DNA from: Portulaca oleracea
Lineage: Eukaryota > Streptophyta > Magnoliopsida > Caryophyllales > Portulacaceae
NCBI GenBank assembly: GCA_029582165.1
Contig: CM055871.1
Span: 26,122,802 to 26,186,801 of the forward strand
Reading direction: 5' to 3'
DNA: 64,000 nt
The notes under the pieces were generated by a model. It was not told the DNA's origin. It was given only the letters and a program-made list of their open reading frames with translations, and did no database searches. A program made the position numbers and the translations under genes. This document shows positions 9,954 to 21,353 of this stretch, piece after piece (position 1 is the first letter of the stretch; every line of letters begins with the position of its first letter).

Positions 9954-12900
9954 ATGGCTCAATTGGCTGAATTGCCCCAAAATGGGATGGATGTGTTAAA
10001 CTGCAAAGATTTGGATCCGACGGCGGTGGTTTTCGAGGCGGTTCCTCCTCCGGTCGCCGGAAACCCTATCCGCGCGAACGGGAGTGTGACGAAGAAGACG
10101 AAGAAGATTGACGAGGTTGAGAATGGCGGAGAAAAGAGGGAGTCGTTCGTGCTTGGTCGGAATGTGCATGATTCGTGCTTGGATATTACGGAGCCCGATG
10201 CCAATGACGAGGTTACTGGAGATAGAGAGGCGTATATGGCGGCTGTTTTGGCTAGGTACAGGCAGACTTTGCTCGAGCGGACCAAACATCACTTGGGTAA
10301 TCTTCGTTTACTCTGCTTTGTTTGCTGTGTTTTCGAGTTTTAGACTTTTAGTGTTTGCCTTTTGGGGATCTTGAGCAGTGGCTTTTCAATGATCACATCA
10401 CATGTTGGGTAAGATTTGGTGGGAATTAAACTAGGTGATTGAGGAGGGAAATAGATTTCCTGTCATTGTGGATTGATGGATTTGATAAAAGGGGAAAAAA
10501 GAAATCTGCTTGGAAGCTGAGAAAACTGGTACTTGTTGATCAAATTGTGATGGGATATGCTGATTGGTAGGTTTGCATCGTTTGGTTTATAGGTGTTCCT
10601 GCATTTCATTGAAGATTAGTTTTCTACTGATTATGACTTGTAACCATAGTGAGTTGCTATCATGCTTTTTTTTCGCCAAAAAAGAGTTTTCCCGCCCCTA
10701 AACCCTTCTCTTTTGAGGGGAGGATCCGTAGAAAAACAAGCCATTGGTTAAACTTTCAACCCAGATTATCACCTAATAGTTTAATTCTTTGGATATAAGA
10801 GAGTAAGAAAATTAAAGCCAGAAAACTCCAGAGGAAACTTCTATTTTGCTATCATTATCACCTAAATTCTGATGTTGTTGTATTGATTGGTAATCTGGTA
10901 TGCATTCTATCAAAAACTATTCCTTGAGTGAATGAAATTCTGAAATATCTGGAGTTGTGTTTTTAGTAGAGTGGAGTTGAGTGTTTACTTAGAATATAAG
11001 TGGTTCAGCATCTTAGGCTTATACTAGCAGCCATGGCATTCATGTGTTCCTTGTTACATATTCTGTCCTGTCATTTGACCCGACAGTACACGATTGGATG
11101 ATCCTGGAGTGAGGGGAGGATGGATATAGTCCATCATGTTCCTTGTTATTGGGATTTTAGGCATAATAGTCAGCTCCTGTTTGTGGACATAACTCTTAAC
11201 GTATGCAATTGGTTATGCATGGCTAATGTGGCTGGAACTTCATTGCAGGATATCCTTATAACTTGGACTTCGACTATGGAGCTCTTGGCCAGCTGCAACA
11301 CTTTTCAATTAACAATCTCGGTGATCCATTTATTGAAAGCAACTATGGCGTCCACTCCCGGCAATTTGAAGTGGGTGTTCTAGACTGGTTTGCACGTCTT
11401 TGGGAGATTGAGAAGGATCAATACTGGGGATACATTACAAACTGTGGCACAGAGGGAAATCTTCATGGCATTCTTGTAGGGTAAGTAAACTGGCTGTTCA
11501 TTTTCTGTTATAGTTATTTATGCTTGTCGTCGAGTTATGAACTCAAACTAATGCATGAATAATCTTTCAGGAGAGAGATGTTTCCTGATGGGGTCTTATA
11601 TGCCTCAAAAGAGTCGCACTACTCTGTTTTTAAAGCTGCAAGGATGTATAGAATGGACTGTGTTAAGATTGAGACACTAGTCTCTGGGGAGATAGATTGC
11701 AGTGATCTTAAAGCCAAGCTTATCCAAAACAAAGATAAACCAGCCATCCTCAATGTCAATATAGGTAAACCCTTTCATTCCTTCTCATAACATGATGTAC
11801 TAGTGAATTTGGAGAATGAAAGAAGAGAACATTACTTAAGCTTCCTTATTAGTTTATATTCATTATTTGTGATTGACAACTATTTAGAAGTACCCGAACT
11901 TCAAAGTCTATAAACATTGGCAACCTTTTAGGATTAGGAATCGTGGCATACTCCAACATTCATCCAAATCTTTCCACGTCTAATTCCCTGCGGCTTGTTG
12001 CAGGAACCACGGTGAAAGGAGCTGTTGATGATCTGGATCTTGTGATAAAGACACTAGAGGATTGTGGCTTCTCTCAGGACCGGTTCTATATTCATTGTGA
12101 TGGAGCTTTGTTTGGGCTTATGCTGCCATTTGTCAAAAAAGTAAGTCAATTGATATGAACAAGTTTGTTGGTAAATTCCTTCAATAACTTTGGTACCTCG
12201 CAAAATTACCTTTCTTAGCCATCTTCTGGTTATAGTGTAAATGAGTAATGCATTGGTAACTACTCATACTTCATGTTATGGTTTGTGAGAATCGTGGTCG
12301 GTTTATTATGATACTTTATCTGTTCCAAAATTATAATTCCTTTTAGATTGAAGAGTCTTATTTCTGTCTCATAAAAAAATGACTCTTGATTTCATGTACT
12401 ATGTAGTTTTGGGACTTTGGAAGTACTATTTTGCATCTTTGCTTGGGATTTTACTGTGGTTAGCTGGTTGATCTAGATTTGATTAATCATTGAGTGGCAC
12501 TAGATTTTTGTCAGCTGTCACAAGTTGGGGATGAAGGGGTGGGCCAAGGGAGGGGTCCCTATTCAATGGATAGATTCCAGACTATTCATTGAGTCAAATA
12601 GAATCAGAATGGAATTTTGATGTAATGAAGAGCCAAAACAAATAGAGCCGTTTTCTATGTGTGTTTCCTTTCTTTTTATGGGGTTCTTTTTGTGAAATTT
12701 TCCTTTTGGGTCCGTCGGAGTCAACCTCTTCATTTAGTTTTGTGCATGTTATTTTTTTTTTGTTCGGGGGGGGGGGGTGATTGCCTACATCTGGATCCCT
12801 CATACCCCGCGTCAATGGGACTATAATGAGGACTCTTGTTGTTGCTTTTTGTGAAATTTTCATACTTTTTAAATTGTTTTTTTTTTTTTGTGGGTATTGG

Positions 12901-13771
12901 ACTCGAGTTCCTTAGAAAGTAAAGTTCAAAGGAAATTACTGTTGGAGATAACTGAGTTGGGCACCGACTAATTAGCAATGGGCCAATCATACTGTGAATC
13001 TGATGCCTACATAGCTCTTCCTTCAATGAACTCTGGCTTTCCAACACAAAAGCTTGTCAACCTGATCATCAACTCCCCTTTCAATTGTCAATGTATCTGT
13101 CAACTGAGAATTGAAGCAGTATCTCTTTGTTTCTCACATTGTTCATTTCTTACTCTGCTTCACAAATCATTATGCTAATCCTGAATGGCTTATATTGTGA
13201 ACAGGCACCACAGGTCACTTTCAAGAAGCCGATTGGCAGCGTAAGCGTTTCCGGGCACAAATTCGTGGGATGTCCAATGCCATGCGGTGTCCAAATCACA
13301 AGGATGGATCACATAAACGTACTGTCGAGCAACGTGGAATACCTAGCTTCAAGGGACGCGACAATCATGGGGAGCAGGAACGGGCACGCCCCCATCTTCC
13401 TATGGTACACCTTGAACCGAAAAGGCTACCGAGGCTTCCAAAAAGAGGTCCAAAAGTGCCTGCGAAACGCGCACTACCTCAAAGACCGGCTGAGGGGGGC
13501 CGGGATCAGTGCGATGCTCAATGAGCTGAGCAGCACGGTGGTGTTTGAGCGACCTCAGGACGAGGACTTCATCAGGCGGTGGCAGTTAGCTTGCCAGGGC
13601 AACATCGCCCATGTCGTGGTGATGCCGAGCGTGTCCATTGAAAAGCTCGACATGTTCCTCGACGAACTGATTGAGAAGCGGTCGACTTGGTTCGAGGGCG
13701 GGGCCTGCCAGCCTCCCTGTGTGGAATCAGAGATGGGCAAGGACAACTGTTTTTGCCCTTTCCACAAGTGA
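9954..13771 (+). CDS. SDC1: Serine decarboxylase (PLP-dependent)
   Basis: The product decarboxylates L-serine to ethanolamine, the entry to choline and phosphatidylethanolamine synthesis in plants; it is probably cytosolic, as no transit peptide is evident. Exons at 9954-10296, 11249-11480, 11571-11764, 12004-12140 and 13205-13771 join in frame to 490 aa, close to the Arabidopsis enzyme (about 480). All introns are GT-AG. Visible family motifs are [61 protein letters not shown] and the pyridoxal-phosphate lysine in [11 protein letters not shown] (Lys321), followed by [20 protein letters not shown]. The variable first 80 residues precede the fold, as in other plant members. The first ATG after the leader is used. 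The coding sequence looks intact. The last intron (12141-13204) holds a decayed Stowaway-like fragment near 12319-12430 and a G homopolymer at about 12767-12777. Histidine decarboxylase is an older automatic name for this family. Confidence 0.96.
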
Positions 13772-14356
13772 GGAAGGGATAAAAAAAGGGGGGGGGGGGG
13801 CTAGAATATCGGGTTTTGTTAAGTAGGAAAGGGTGTTGTAGAATTAAGCCTGCTGATTTGTTTCCAGCATGCATTTTGGTGTGTGTGTGTGTGTGTGTGT
13901 GTTTTGTTGTGTTGATGTTCATCCTCTTACAAAAGTGGATAGGTATAAGTTGTAGCAGAAGTTCCTTTGAGAAGTATGGGAATCAATGAATGTTGAATTT
14001 GGTAAGTTTCATGTAGACATTGGAAGTTGAAGGAGCAACAACACATGGTAATCACTTATTTTTGTTTAATGATATGATCCATTTAAAACGAATCAAGGCA
14101 TATGTAATGTGCTGTTGCTACAGTTAAACTTCAACTATCCATTTGAAAGTTTAGAAGGAATTCCCGCTTTCCCATTTTATGGTCTTCTTTACCATGTGGT
14201 GCTTTTGTGTTCATAAAGCAAGGACATTGATGCTGTCTTAGCCCGACGTGGATTCATTGAACACCCCCCAAATCTCCTGTTTTTGGCATTGGGGGAAAAA
14301 AAAATCAGGACAGGATCATAATTCATATGTGATCCCCCACAACACATTTTGTCTCT
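13772..14356. other. SDC1 3' flank
   Basis: Probable 3' UTR and downstream DNA of the serine decarboxylase gene. It contains a G homopolymer just after the stop (about 13788-13800) and a (GT)n microsatellite at 13879-13901. No other gene is visible. Confidence 0.55.
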
Positions 14357-14364
14357 TCTATAAC

Positions 14365-15125
14365 TAGAACTGTCAATTTTTGACTCGACCCGACCCCGTC
14401 TCGAATGGGAACATGATCTTGCTTGACCCGAACTCGAAATATGTTGAACCCGAAAAAATCCGGAAATTAGCAGGTCAAACCCGAGCCGCCCGTTTGACCC
14501 GGAAATTTTATATTTTACGTTTAAATCTATTTATGTTTCGCCTGAGGCTTTTGGGGTTGAATTGAAACAATCATTATTTCACATGGTATCAGAGCCAGGG
14601 TCATTGATGTTGGGGCCGCGCCCGCAGTTATCTACGCCTCGTGGTGAGGGGGGCGTGTTGAGTTGTCCCACGTCGGCCTTTGACACCCATATTGTGGTGT
14701 TATAATGAGTTGTATGCCTCAACCTCCTAAGTTAGTTTTTGGGGTTGAATTGGGCTCAAGTCCATTATTTCACAATTTAAATTTGTGACTTTTCGTTGAA
14801 ATTCATAACTATTAAGCTACAACCACAACTCATTCATATGTTATTTCTTTAATTTAAGTTGAAACGTTTACAATAATCTATTGGTATTAGAAAATAATTG
14901 TATTTTATTAAGTGTACTGTACCAAAAATAATGTTTATAGACAATTTTTTTAAAAGAAAAAGCAGAAAAAGGTCGCAATCATAACCCGTTGGGTGGACCC
15001 AAAACCGAAATAGACCGCTCGTATTTATCTAAACCTAAAATACACCCGACTCGTATTTACCTGAACCCGATATACGACCGACCCGTAGGCCGTAACCCAC
15101 CTGCCCGCCCTTATTGACAGGTCTA
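14365..15125. mobile_element. Non-autonomous hAT element carrying a nested TRIM
   Basis: The termini TAGAACTGTCAAT and ATTGACAGGTCTA are inverted repeats. A perfect 8-bp target duplication, tctataac, flanks them (14357-14364 and 15126-15133), diagnostic of hAT. The arms are rich in GACCCGA/CCCGACC motifs. No transposase is present. The middle is occupied by TRIM sequences (14545-14774). Confidence 0.85.
14545..14774 (+). mobile_element. TRIM retrotransposon with truncated left LTR
   Basis: The left LTR tail (to 14583, ending ATTATTTCACA) is followed directly by the primer site TGGTATCAGAGCC (14584-14596). A tiny internal region, a polypurine tract GAGGGGGGCG (14646-14655) and a right LTR (14656-14774, starting TGTTGAGTTGTCCCACG and ending TTATTTCACA) follow. 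This order is the signature of terminal-repeat retrotransposons in miniature. Most of the left LTR has been lost. Confidence 0.75.
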
Positions 15126-15133
15126 TCTATAAC

Positions 15134-16549
15134 AAAAACTCAACTACACTAAAAAGATGGTAGGTAAGTTGGCTATCACTGTCATCTTCTAAGCTCCCCC
15201 ATCAATCAATCACATGTAGGTGTACAACAACAGTTTTCATGTTTGATCATTTGGAAGTGGTTGGGGAAAAACAATATCACAAAAATCAATATCGCTGTCA
15301 TCTTCTAAGCTCTCCATCAATCATCACATCTAGGTGTAAAACAACAGTTTTCATGTTTGATCATTTGGTTGATAGATCATGTTTTCCACAGATAGATTAA
15401 TTTGGCCCTTATCTGTAGCCTATAAAACGTATTAATTGTTACTCTGTTTTGTTTTATCTGCCATTTTGGAGTGCTGGGGGCAAGTCAATACCCCAAAAAT
15501 CTACAAGGTAATTACTGAGATAATTAAGAAAAGAAAAATAATAATTAATGTATCATTGAGATTTTAAAATAACAGATAATATGAAATGAGAAAAAGGGGG
15601 TTCCAGAGGGGGGTGGGAAAGAAGTGAGGTAAAAAAAATGGATGTAATAATAGTCACCCCTATAATTTACATCAACTCACATTCAACATTTGTCAACGTT
15701 TCCTGTGACCCGTCTCTCCTGTGGCATATATTACCATACTTGGACTCTTCTGGTATATATACAGCAGACCACTCTTTCAATTTTCATGCCTCAAGCTTAT
15801 ACCCTAAGTTTAAGACATTGATGAATCTCTGTTATACAATTCCAGGGAGTGCTATATTTTAACCCCTATGTATAAGGTGGTGATCTTATTCAGACTCTAA
15901 GCTCGGGTCTTGATCAGAAAACAATCGCTTGATTACTGGATGCAGGAAATGCCTATACATTTGTCAAATATTACCGGAAAAGTGCAAAATAATTTTTTTG
16001 GGGACAAATCAAACACATTTGCTAATCTGAACTTCAACACAGACAGATTTGCCTGTTAACTGCAACTCCCATTGAAGTCTTAACATCTCCTGAAAGACAC
16101 GAGAAACTCTGTAACATCTCTGAAAGTATGTATATGTCAGCCAGGGAGAACCAAAGGTCAACGAAAGCGACATAATGTTATAATCACAAAAGACCGGTGT
16201 AAATGGTACAAATCAGTACATGCTGCATACAGTTTTGCTTCTGGCTCTCCTAGCAAGTACTGAGTTAAACTAGGCCGAACTTGTTACAGTCAAGTATTCA
16301 CCCCTCAAGTTTGTGCTCTGCTGTTGGAAGTACTTATAAAATGTAAATACAAGAGCTTAGAAGACTTCACTTTGTACATATCGGACCACCCATTGGCAGA
16401 CTTAATTCTCTGGGACCTGTAGAAATAGAGCAAGAGCATCAATAACCTGAGATTGACAGGATGATTTTTGGAACTTTTCTACAAAACAATGCAAAGGCCA
16501 AGGAAACCTTGGAACTCAACTTTGCTGCAGAATGGAAAGTTAGTGCGGG
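15134..16549. other. Region between SDC1 and MED7, including the MED7 3' side
   Basis: About 80 bp at 15171-15252 is repeated with small changes at 15289-15368 (core caacaacagttttcatgttt). The part from roughly 16000 to 16549 is probably the 3' UTR and downstream flank of MED7 on the minus strand. No protein-coding gene is recognised; short reading frames at 15638 and 16461 lack family motifs, and the latter overlaps the last MED7 exon antisense. Confidence 0.5.
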
Positions 16550-19500
16550 TTATTGTCCTTCCAATGTGCCGAGTGCCTCTTTGAGAAGTTTCTGTGCCTC
16601 TTCTCGCCTCCTACACAAAGAAGCAATGTTAAGTCAGAAAGACCCACAACTATCCCCAGCATGAGACCCACAGAAGCACGACACAGCAGTCAAATTTGGT
16701 GAGTGTTAAATCAATATATTATGCAAACCTGAATGTTCCATAAGGAAATTTCTTCTTTTGTTTCTTTATTTATTTATTTATTTATTTTTTTTTGGGGGGG
16801 GGGGGGGGGGTAGAGAGAGAGAGAGAGACAGAGAGAGAGAATCTGAAAAGAAGGATCCAAAAATCCCCTAGCAGCTGCATGAAATTTCCTCAGCTATAAG
16901 ACTTTATTAAGGCTTCACCTTCTCCCGTGGTTTTACTGTATAAAATCCATGACAAACATATGCCTTGCATGGGTTTTATACAAATAAATTTTGAGGCTTC
17001 CTCTATGTTGATTTCTACTCATTCTGTTATACCACCAAATTCAATTTCAAAATTCACGAGATCACTAAGTATTCGCTTAAAAGCAGCTAATTGCAACAGC
17101 ACCAAAAGTGCTACAATTGGGCACCCTTACAGCTTTGGAATATAAAAATCTAATGATTTTTCATCCTGTGGGCACTGGCTGTAATGGTCATACATAAGGG
17201 TTTGACCCACACTAGAAAACACAAAACAGTCCAGGTTGCTTGTTGATTTCTATGGTAATCTTTTTGAAGAAATCGACAAATATTTATTAAGGAAATCCTT
17301 CCAAACAATCTATTTGTTGCTAATTTATCATACCTCCTCATCAAATTCCCTTTCTGTGTACCCTTTTTCTTTCATGATATGTCCTATATGATACCTACAT
17401 TCTTTGGCACCACCTTCACCATCTTCAATTTTGCATTACTATGAAAGCACTCCTATAACTTCTCTCAAGCAAAACCAGTACTATTGTTTGCACTATAGTG
17501 GTCCACAACCCCAACTTAACAACGACCGAGACCCCACCTAAAATCATGGAGCCTGATTGTAAATCGACATAGACTGCCTCATGACTGTTCGAAGTGACTC
17601 GATATTTCCTGGACCAATATTTAAAGCTTCTCCTCAGAGAACTTGTATGAAAAATCAATTATTGATCGGCCTGAACAACTGAACCTACCCAATATCATGA
17701 AGACTTACACTGTTCAACATTCCACCGACCTGGTTTTATCAGATCCAAATCAGGATGCCCAAGACATATATCTGGGCGCCTTTCTTTTGAGTAATCAAAA
17801 TTTGTATTAATGGGACACCAAAGGGACGACAACCATATAAAAAAGGGCAAGTACAAAAAAGAAAAATGCCCTCAAGCTCTCAGGCCTAATTTTATCGAGA
17901 AAAATAAAAAGAGACATCTTTAGACCGCACCAACACTATCTAACACATAGCTCCAACTATATCTGCATGCCCTTTTTGCCAGCTCTACAAACAAGCTTAC
18001 AGACAATGAGAAACACTGTATCTGTAAGCTACTGGCAGCATTCAAAACTCATACCAAATTGTAAAAATATAAGTCTCAAAAATCAGGTGTTTGTCAACTG
18101 TGCGCATCATTGCTATAGCACAATCAGAAACAAGAGGAGAACTAATACAACTTCCTCTCAAATTTGCAAAGAATTCCACATACATCTAACAAATACAACA
18201 TTTTGTTTCATTCTTGTTAGATATGTGTATGTTCTGTCAAAGAACAGAAAGGAATGAGTGATAACACATGATGTGATCACAAGTTCACAACAGTAGCCAC
18301 AATTTCTTCATGAAAAACCAGGAGGCCAATTCGCTAACATAGTTTCCAATCCTTGATTCCTTGTTAATTTTCTAATTTGACTCCTTGTTCCTAAATATGC
18401 ATATGTTCTGCCAGGAACAGAAAGGAATGAAGACATGCTAGTTTCCTAAATTACTAAATGGGTGTTGGATCACAAACCCATCCAGTAACATAGTTGCCAC
18501 CATCATACTTCTAGCCCTAGTTATGCTAAGTTCCTTCCAACAGTGAAGTTTAAATATTAAATAGCAGAAATTGAATAACAGTGATACAACTGTGAAAGTA
18601 TTCTTGTATTCAATCAAATAAAAGTTTGATAAATTGCAGAAGTTGAAAATAACACAGACGATGCTTTGCCTTTATGCACTCCTAGGCTCATCCTGTTTCA
18701 TATGTTATAATTAACATCACTAGACACAGGGAATCTACAAATGATCCAAAACATGCCTAAGAACTTACATATCAGGATTCAGGCCTTATAGGCAGTAAAG
18801 CTGCTCCCCACTATCCCAAAAGTATAGTCTTGATAAAGATATCTTTCAAATGCTGAAGAAAAGTCCCAACTCTCTCTAAATATCCCAAAAGTATAACATG
18901 AGGAACTGCCATTACTTTTTTGTTTGCTTTCCTCCCTAAATAGCCCTCCCAAGCTAGAAGGTGGTTCCTAATTGAATTAAGAGCAAACCACGAAAAGCCT
19001 ATAGGAAGCTAAAAGCTAGATCTCAAAGAGTCCTTGCAAACTCACAGTGATACAACAAACAATCTGGCAATTCAGAGACCCTTTTACCCATAAAGCAATG
19101 TGGATTTGCTCCAACTTATCAACTGAAAAGCAGAGACTTTGCTGAATTCAAGACAGGGAAAGTTAACTAATGCATCATCCTCCTCATTGACAAGCACAGA
19201 CAGTAAATGTTATAAATCGCTAAGCGTCAAGTAAAAGCATCAATATATAAGTAGATATATCATATATGAGCAGCCCATCATTACCATTCACAACCATCAG
19301 GTGGTCAGACAAACTGAACACAATCATCAGTAACTGAAATCCACCCCTTATGTAAGCTCCTAATTCCTAAAGCACTGAAGTTCAGAATCCCACTCGCAAT
19401 ATAAGTTACACCACACAAAGCATACAAGAGTGACATCACGCGGACCGTCTCACGCCAAAATACAGTTCTAAGAGGCTGGAAAGCAGCTAAGAATAATTCT

Positions 19501-21318
19501 ATGCAGACATGAGCATCATTAACAAAGACATTATGTACATAGTCATTTGATAACACAGTTCTTCAGCCATACTTCAAGGTAAGTGAGCAAAAGTAGAGAT
19601 TTTTCCCATGGGGCTTAAGCTGCCCAACATTATTCTCAGTTTCAGTGCTGGGACGATATTCAAATAAGGACACTATCAATCTGCAAATTGGGATCCCAAG
19701 ATGGAAGTGAAAATACAGCAACAGTTTTAACAACATGGTTTTTCATAGTAACAGTCATTATGATGAATTCACAGAGGTGAAGTATATTGGCATATGTTCT
19801 AAACAATGAACTACATGACAAATCTTAAGAAACTTACCGTTTAATATCCTCAACAGCTTGCTTCCTTCGCTGTATTTGAAGCTCTAGAATATGAATCAGT
19901 GTTGCTCTAGCCTACATTACAGCATAACTAAGGATGAATATCCACACACATGTATACACAGACACCCACATGAAAAAGAAAAAGACCATGCATAAAATCC
20001 AATAGTTGACACACACCTGATGAGGCCGCAATGAATTGAGTAGGTGATGTAGATTCTTAAAAATGAGGGATATCTCTTCCACTCTCCTGGCATACTGTGA
20101 TGGCCTTTCAATAAGAATGTCAGCTAATTCCAAAAGATGCAGCTGCAACTCTCGGTTGAGTGCCTTCAACTCTTTCTTGAAATCTAGTGTACATATAATC
20201 AAGTACATGGATTAATCCAGACATATTTTTAGGTGTTGACACTGGAATTTCAAGACAAAAGAATTGTTTTGAGCAATTAAGCGAGAGAATAACATAACAT
20301 AATACATCATGGTCAGGTGTCCATGTCATCTATATTCCCACTGAGGCTATTATAAACTTCGTTTAAATGAGTACTTCCAATAGGCACTTCATTGATTCAA
20401 TGAGCACTTGAGCAGCGAATGGACGCATTGACACTTTGGCAGCAAGTGAGCCCACAGGAAAGGGGGAAAAAGGATGAAATTCTCACTTTTTATTTTGCCT
20501 CATTTCTTTATTCCATAAGCTACATCAAAACACAACATTATGACAACTGTTTCTATGACAACTAGTACCTGTTCATAACCTCATACTCAATGTAAAACCA
20601 ATCAACACGTAGACATGCAAAAGAGAATTGATCTCCAGATTTTGAAGCATTTTTCTCCTCTTGTCCTTTTAGTGAAGAAAAGAGAGAGGGGATGGAGGGG
20701 GAAACCACTAATGGTGTCTTCTCCTAAAATTCTCTCATGTAAATGGAACATTCACTCCTCCCATGCCAATCACAAAAAGGCAGAGCATGTTTACGAAATG
20801 CTGGAAGCCAACAATTATTGTTTTCCTAGACAGCGACAAGTTGCGAAGATCAGACAACTCCTATAGATATTCAACATTTTACGATGCATCAACCAGTTTT
20901 ATTTTATTTTATTTTATTTTACGATGCATCAACCAATTTGATGTGTTAACCGAATTGGGGCAAAAAATATAGAAAAACGTACCAATATTAGGCCCTTTAG
21001 GGTACAACTGCCTAACACCTTGCTCTTCCAAACTCGGCAGCACATCATCAGTCTAGCATCAAATTAAACAGAAGTAAACCTTAAGGTTCAGCAATTAGAC
21101 ATCAATCGAGAATGCCCACATCACCCCAATGACAAAAAAGTGTAACTGAACCAAAGAAAAAATGGGCTGGAGAGAGAGCTAACAGTATAAGTAGCACCAT
21201 AAAGCGTATAGGTGCCTTGAATAGGAGGGGGGGGTTCAGGGGCAGATTTAGGGTCTTGCAAATAATCCTTGTACAGCTTGTAATAGGGTGGTGGTGGTGG
21301 GTACGTTGCAGTCGCCAT
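16550..21318 (-). CDS. MED7: Mediator complex subunit 7
   Basis: MED7 is a middle-module subunit of Mediator, which links transcription factors to RNA polymerase II in the nucleus. Minus-strand exons 21318-21184, 21052-20983, 20183-20017, 19911-19838 and 16610-16550 join in frame to 168 aa, the same length as Arabidopsis MED7. All four introns are GT-AG. Recognisable sequence includes MATATYPPPPPYYKLYKD at the N terminus, APEPPPPIQGTYTLYG, LPSLEEQGVRQLYPKG, LNRELQLHLLELADIL, RPSQYARRVEEIS, FKNLHHLLNSLRPHQ and the basic end EDIKRRREEAQKLLKEALG. The last exon is only 61 nt and is separated by a 3.2-kb intron. An upstream in-frame ATG would add three residues (MSE); the internal one is chosen because it matches the family. 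No lesion is seen. Confidence 0.95.
16611..19837 (-). other. Large last intron of MED7
   Basis: A 3.2-kb intron with no second gene that I can recognise; short reading frames (for example 19305-19556 on the minus strand) have no family motif. A 30-bp piece, tatgttctg...gaacagaaaggaatga, occurs at about 18226-18258 and again at 18403-18432. Confidence 0.6.
16745..16850. repeat. Composite low-complexity block in the last MED7 intron
   Basis: A TTTA run, a T run, a G homopolymer of about 17 bases (16795-16811) and a (GA)n tract follow one another. It lies 185 bp upstream, in the sense of transcription, of the tiny terminal exon. Confidence 0.8.
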
Positions 21319-21353
21319 TTCGCTCACAGAACTAACCTACCACTGAGATAATC

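Noticed and set aside
9959..10374. Several reading frames on both strands overlapping SDC1 exon 1
   Set aside because: They are shadows of the real exon in other frames and have no family motifs.
13270..13922. Alternative frames across the last SDC1 exon and its 3' flank
   Set aside because: The sense frame matches serine decarboxylase throughout; the others end in microsatellite text.
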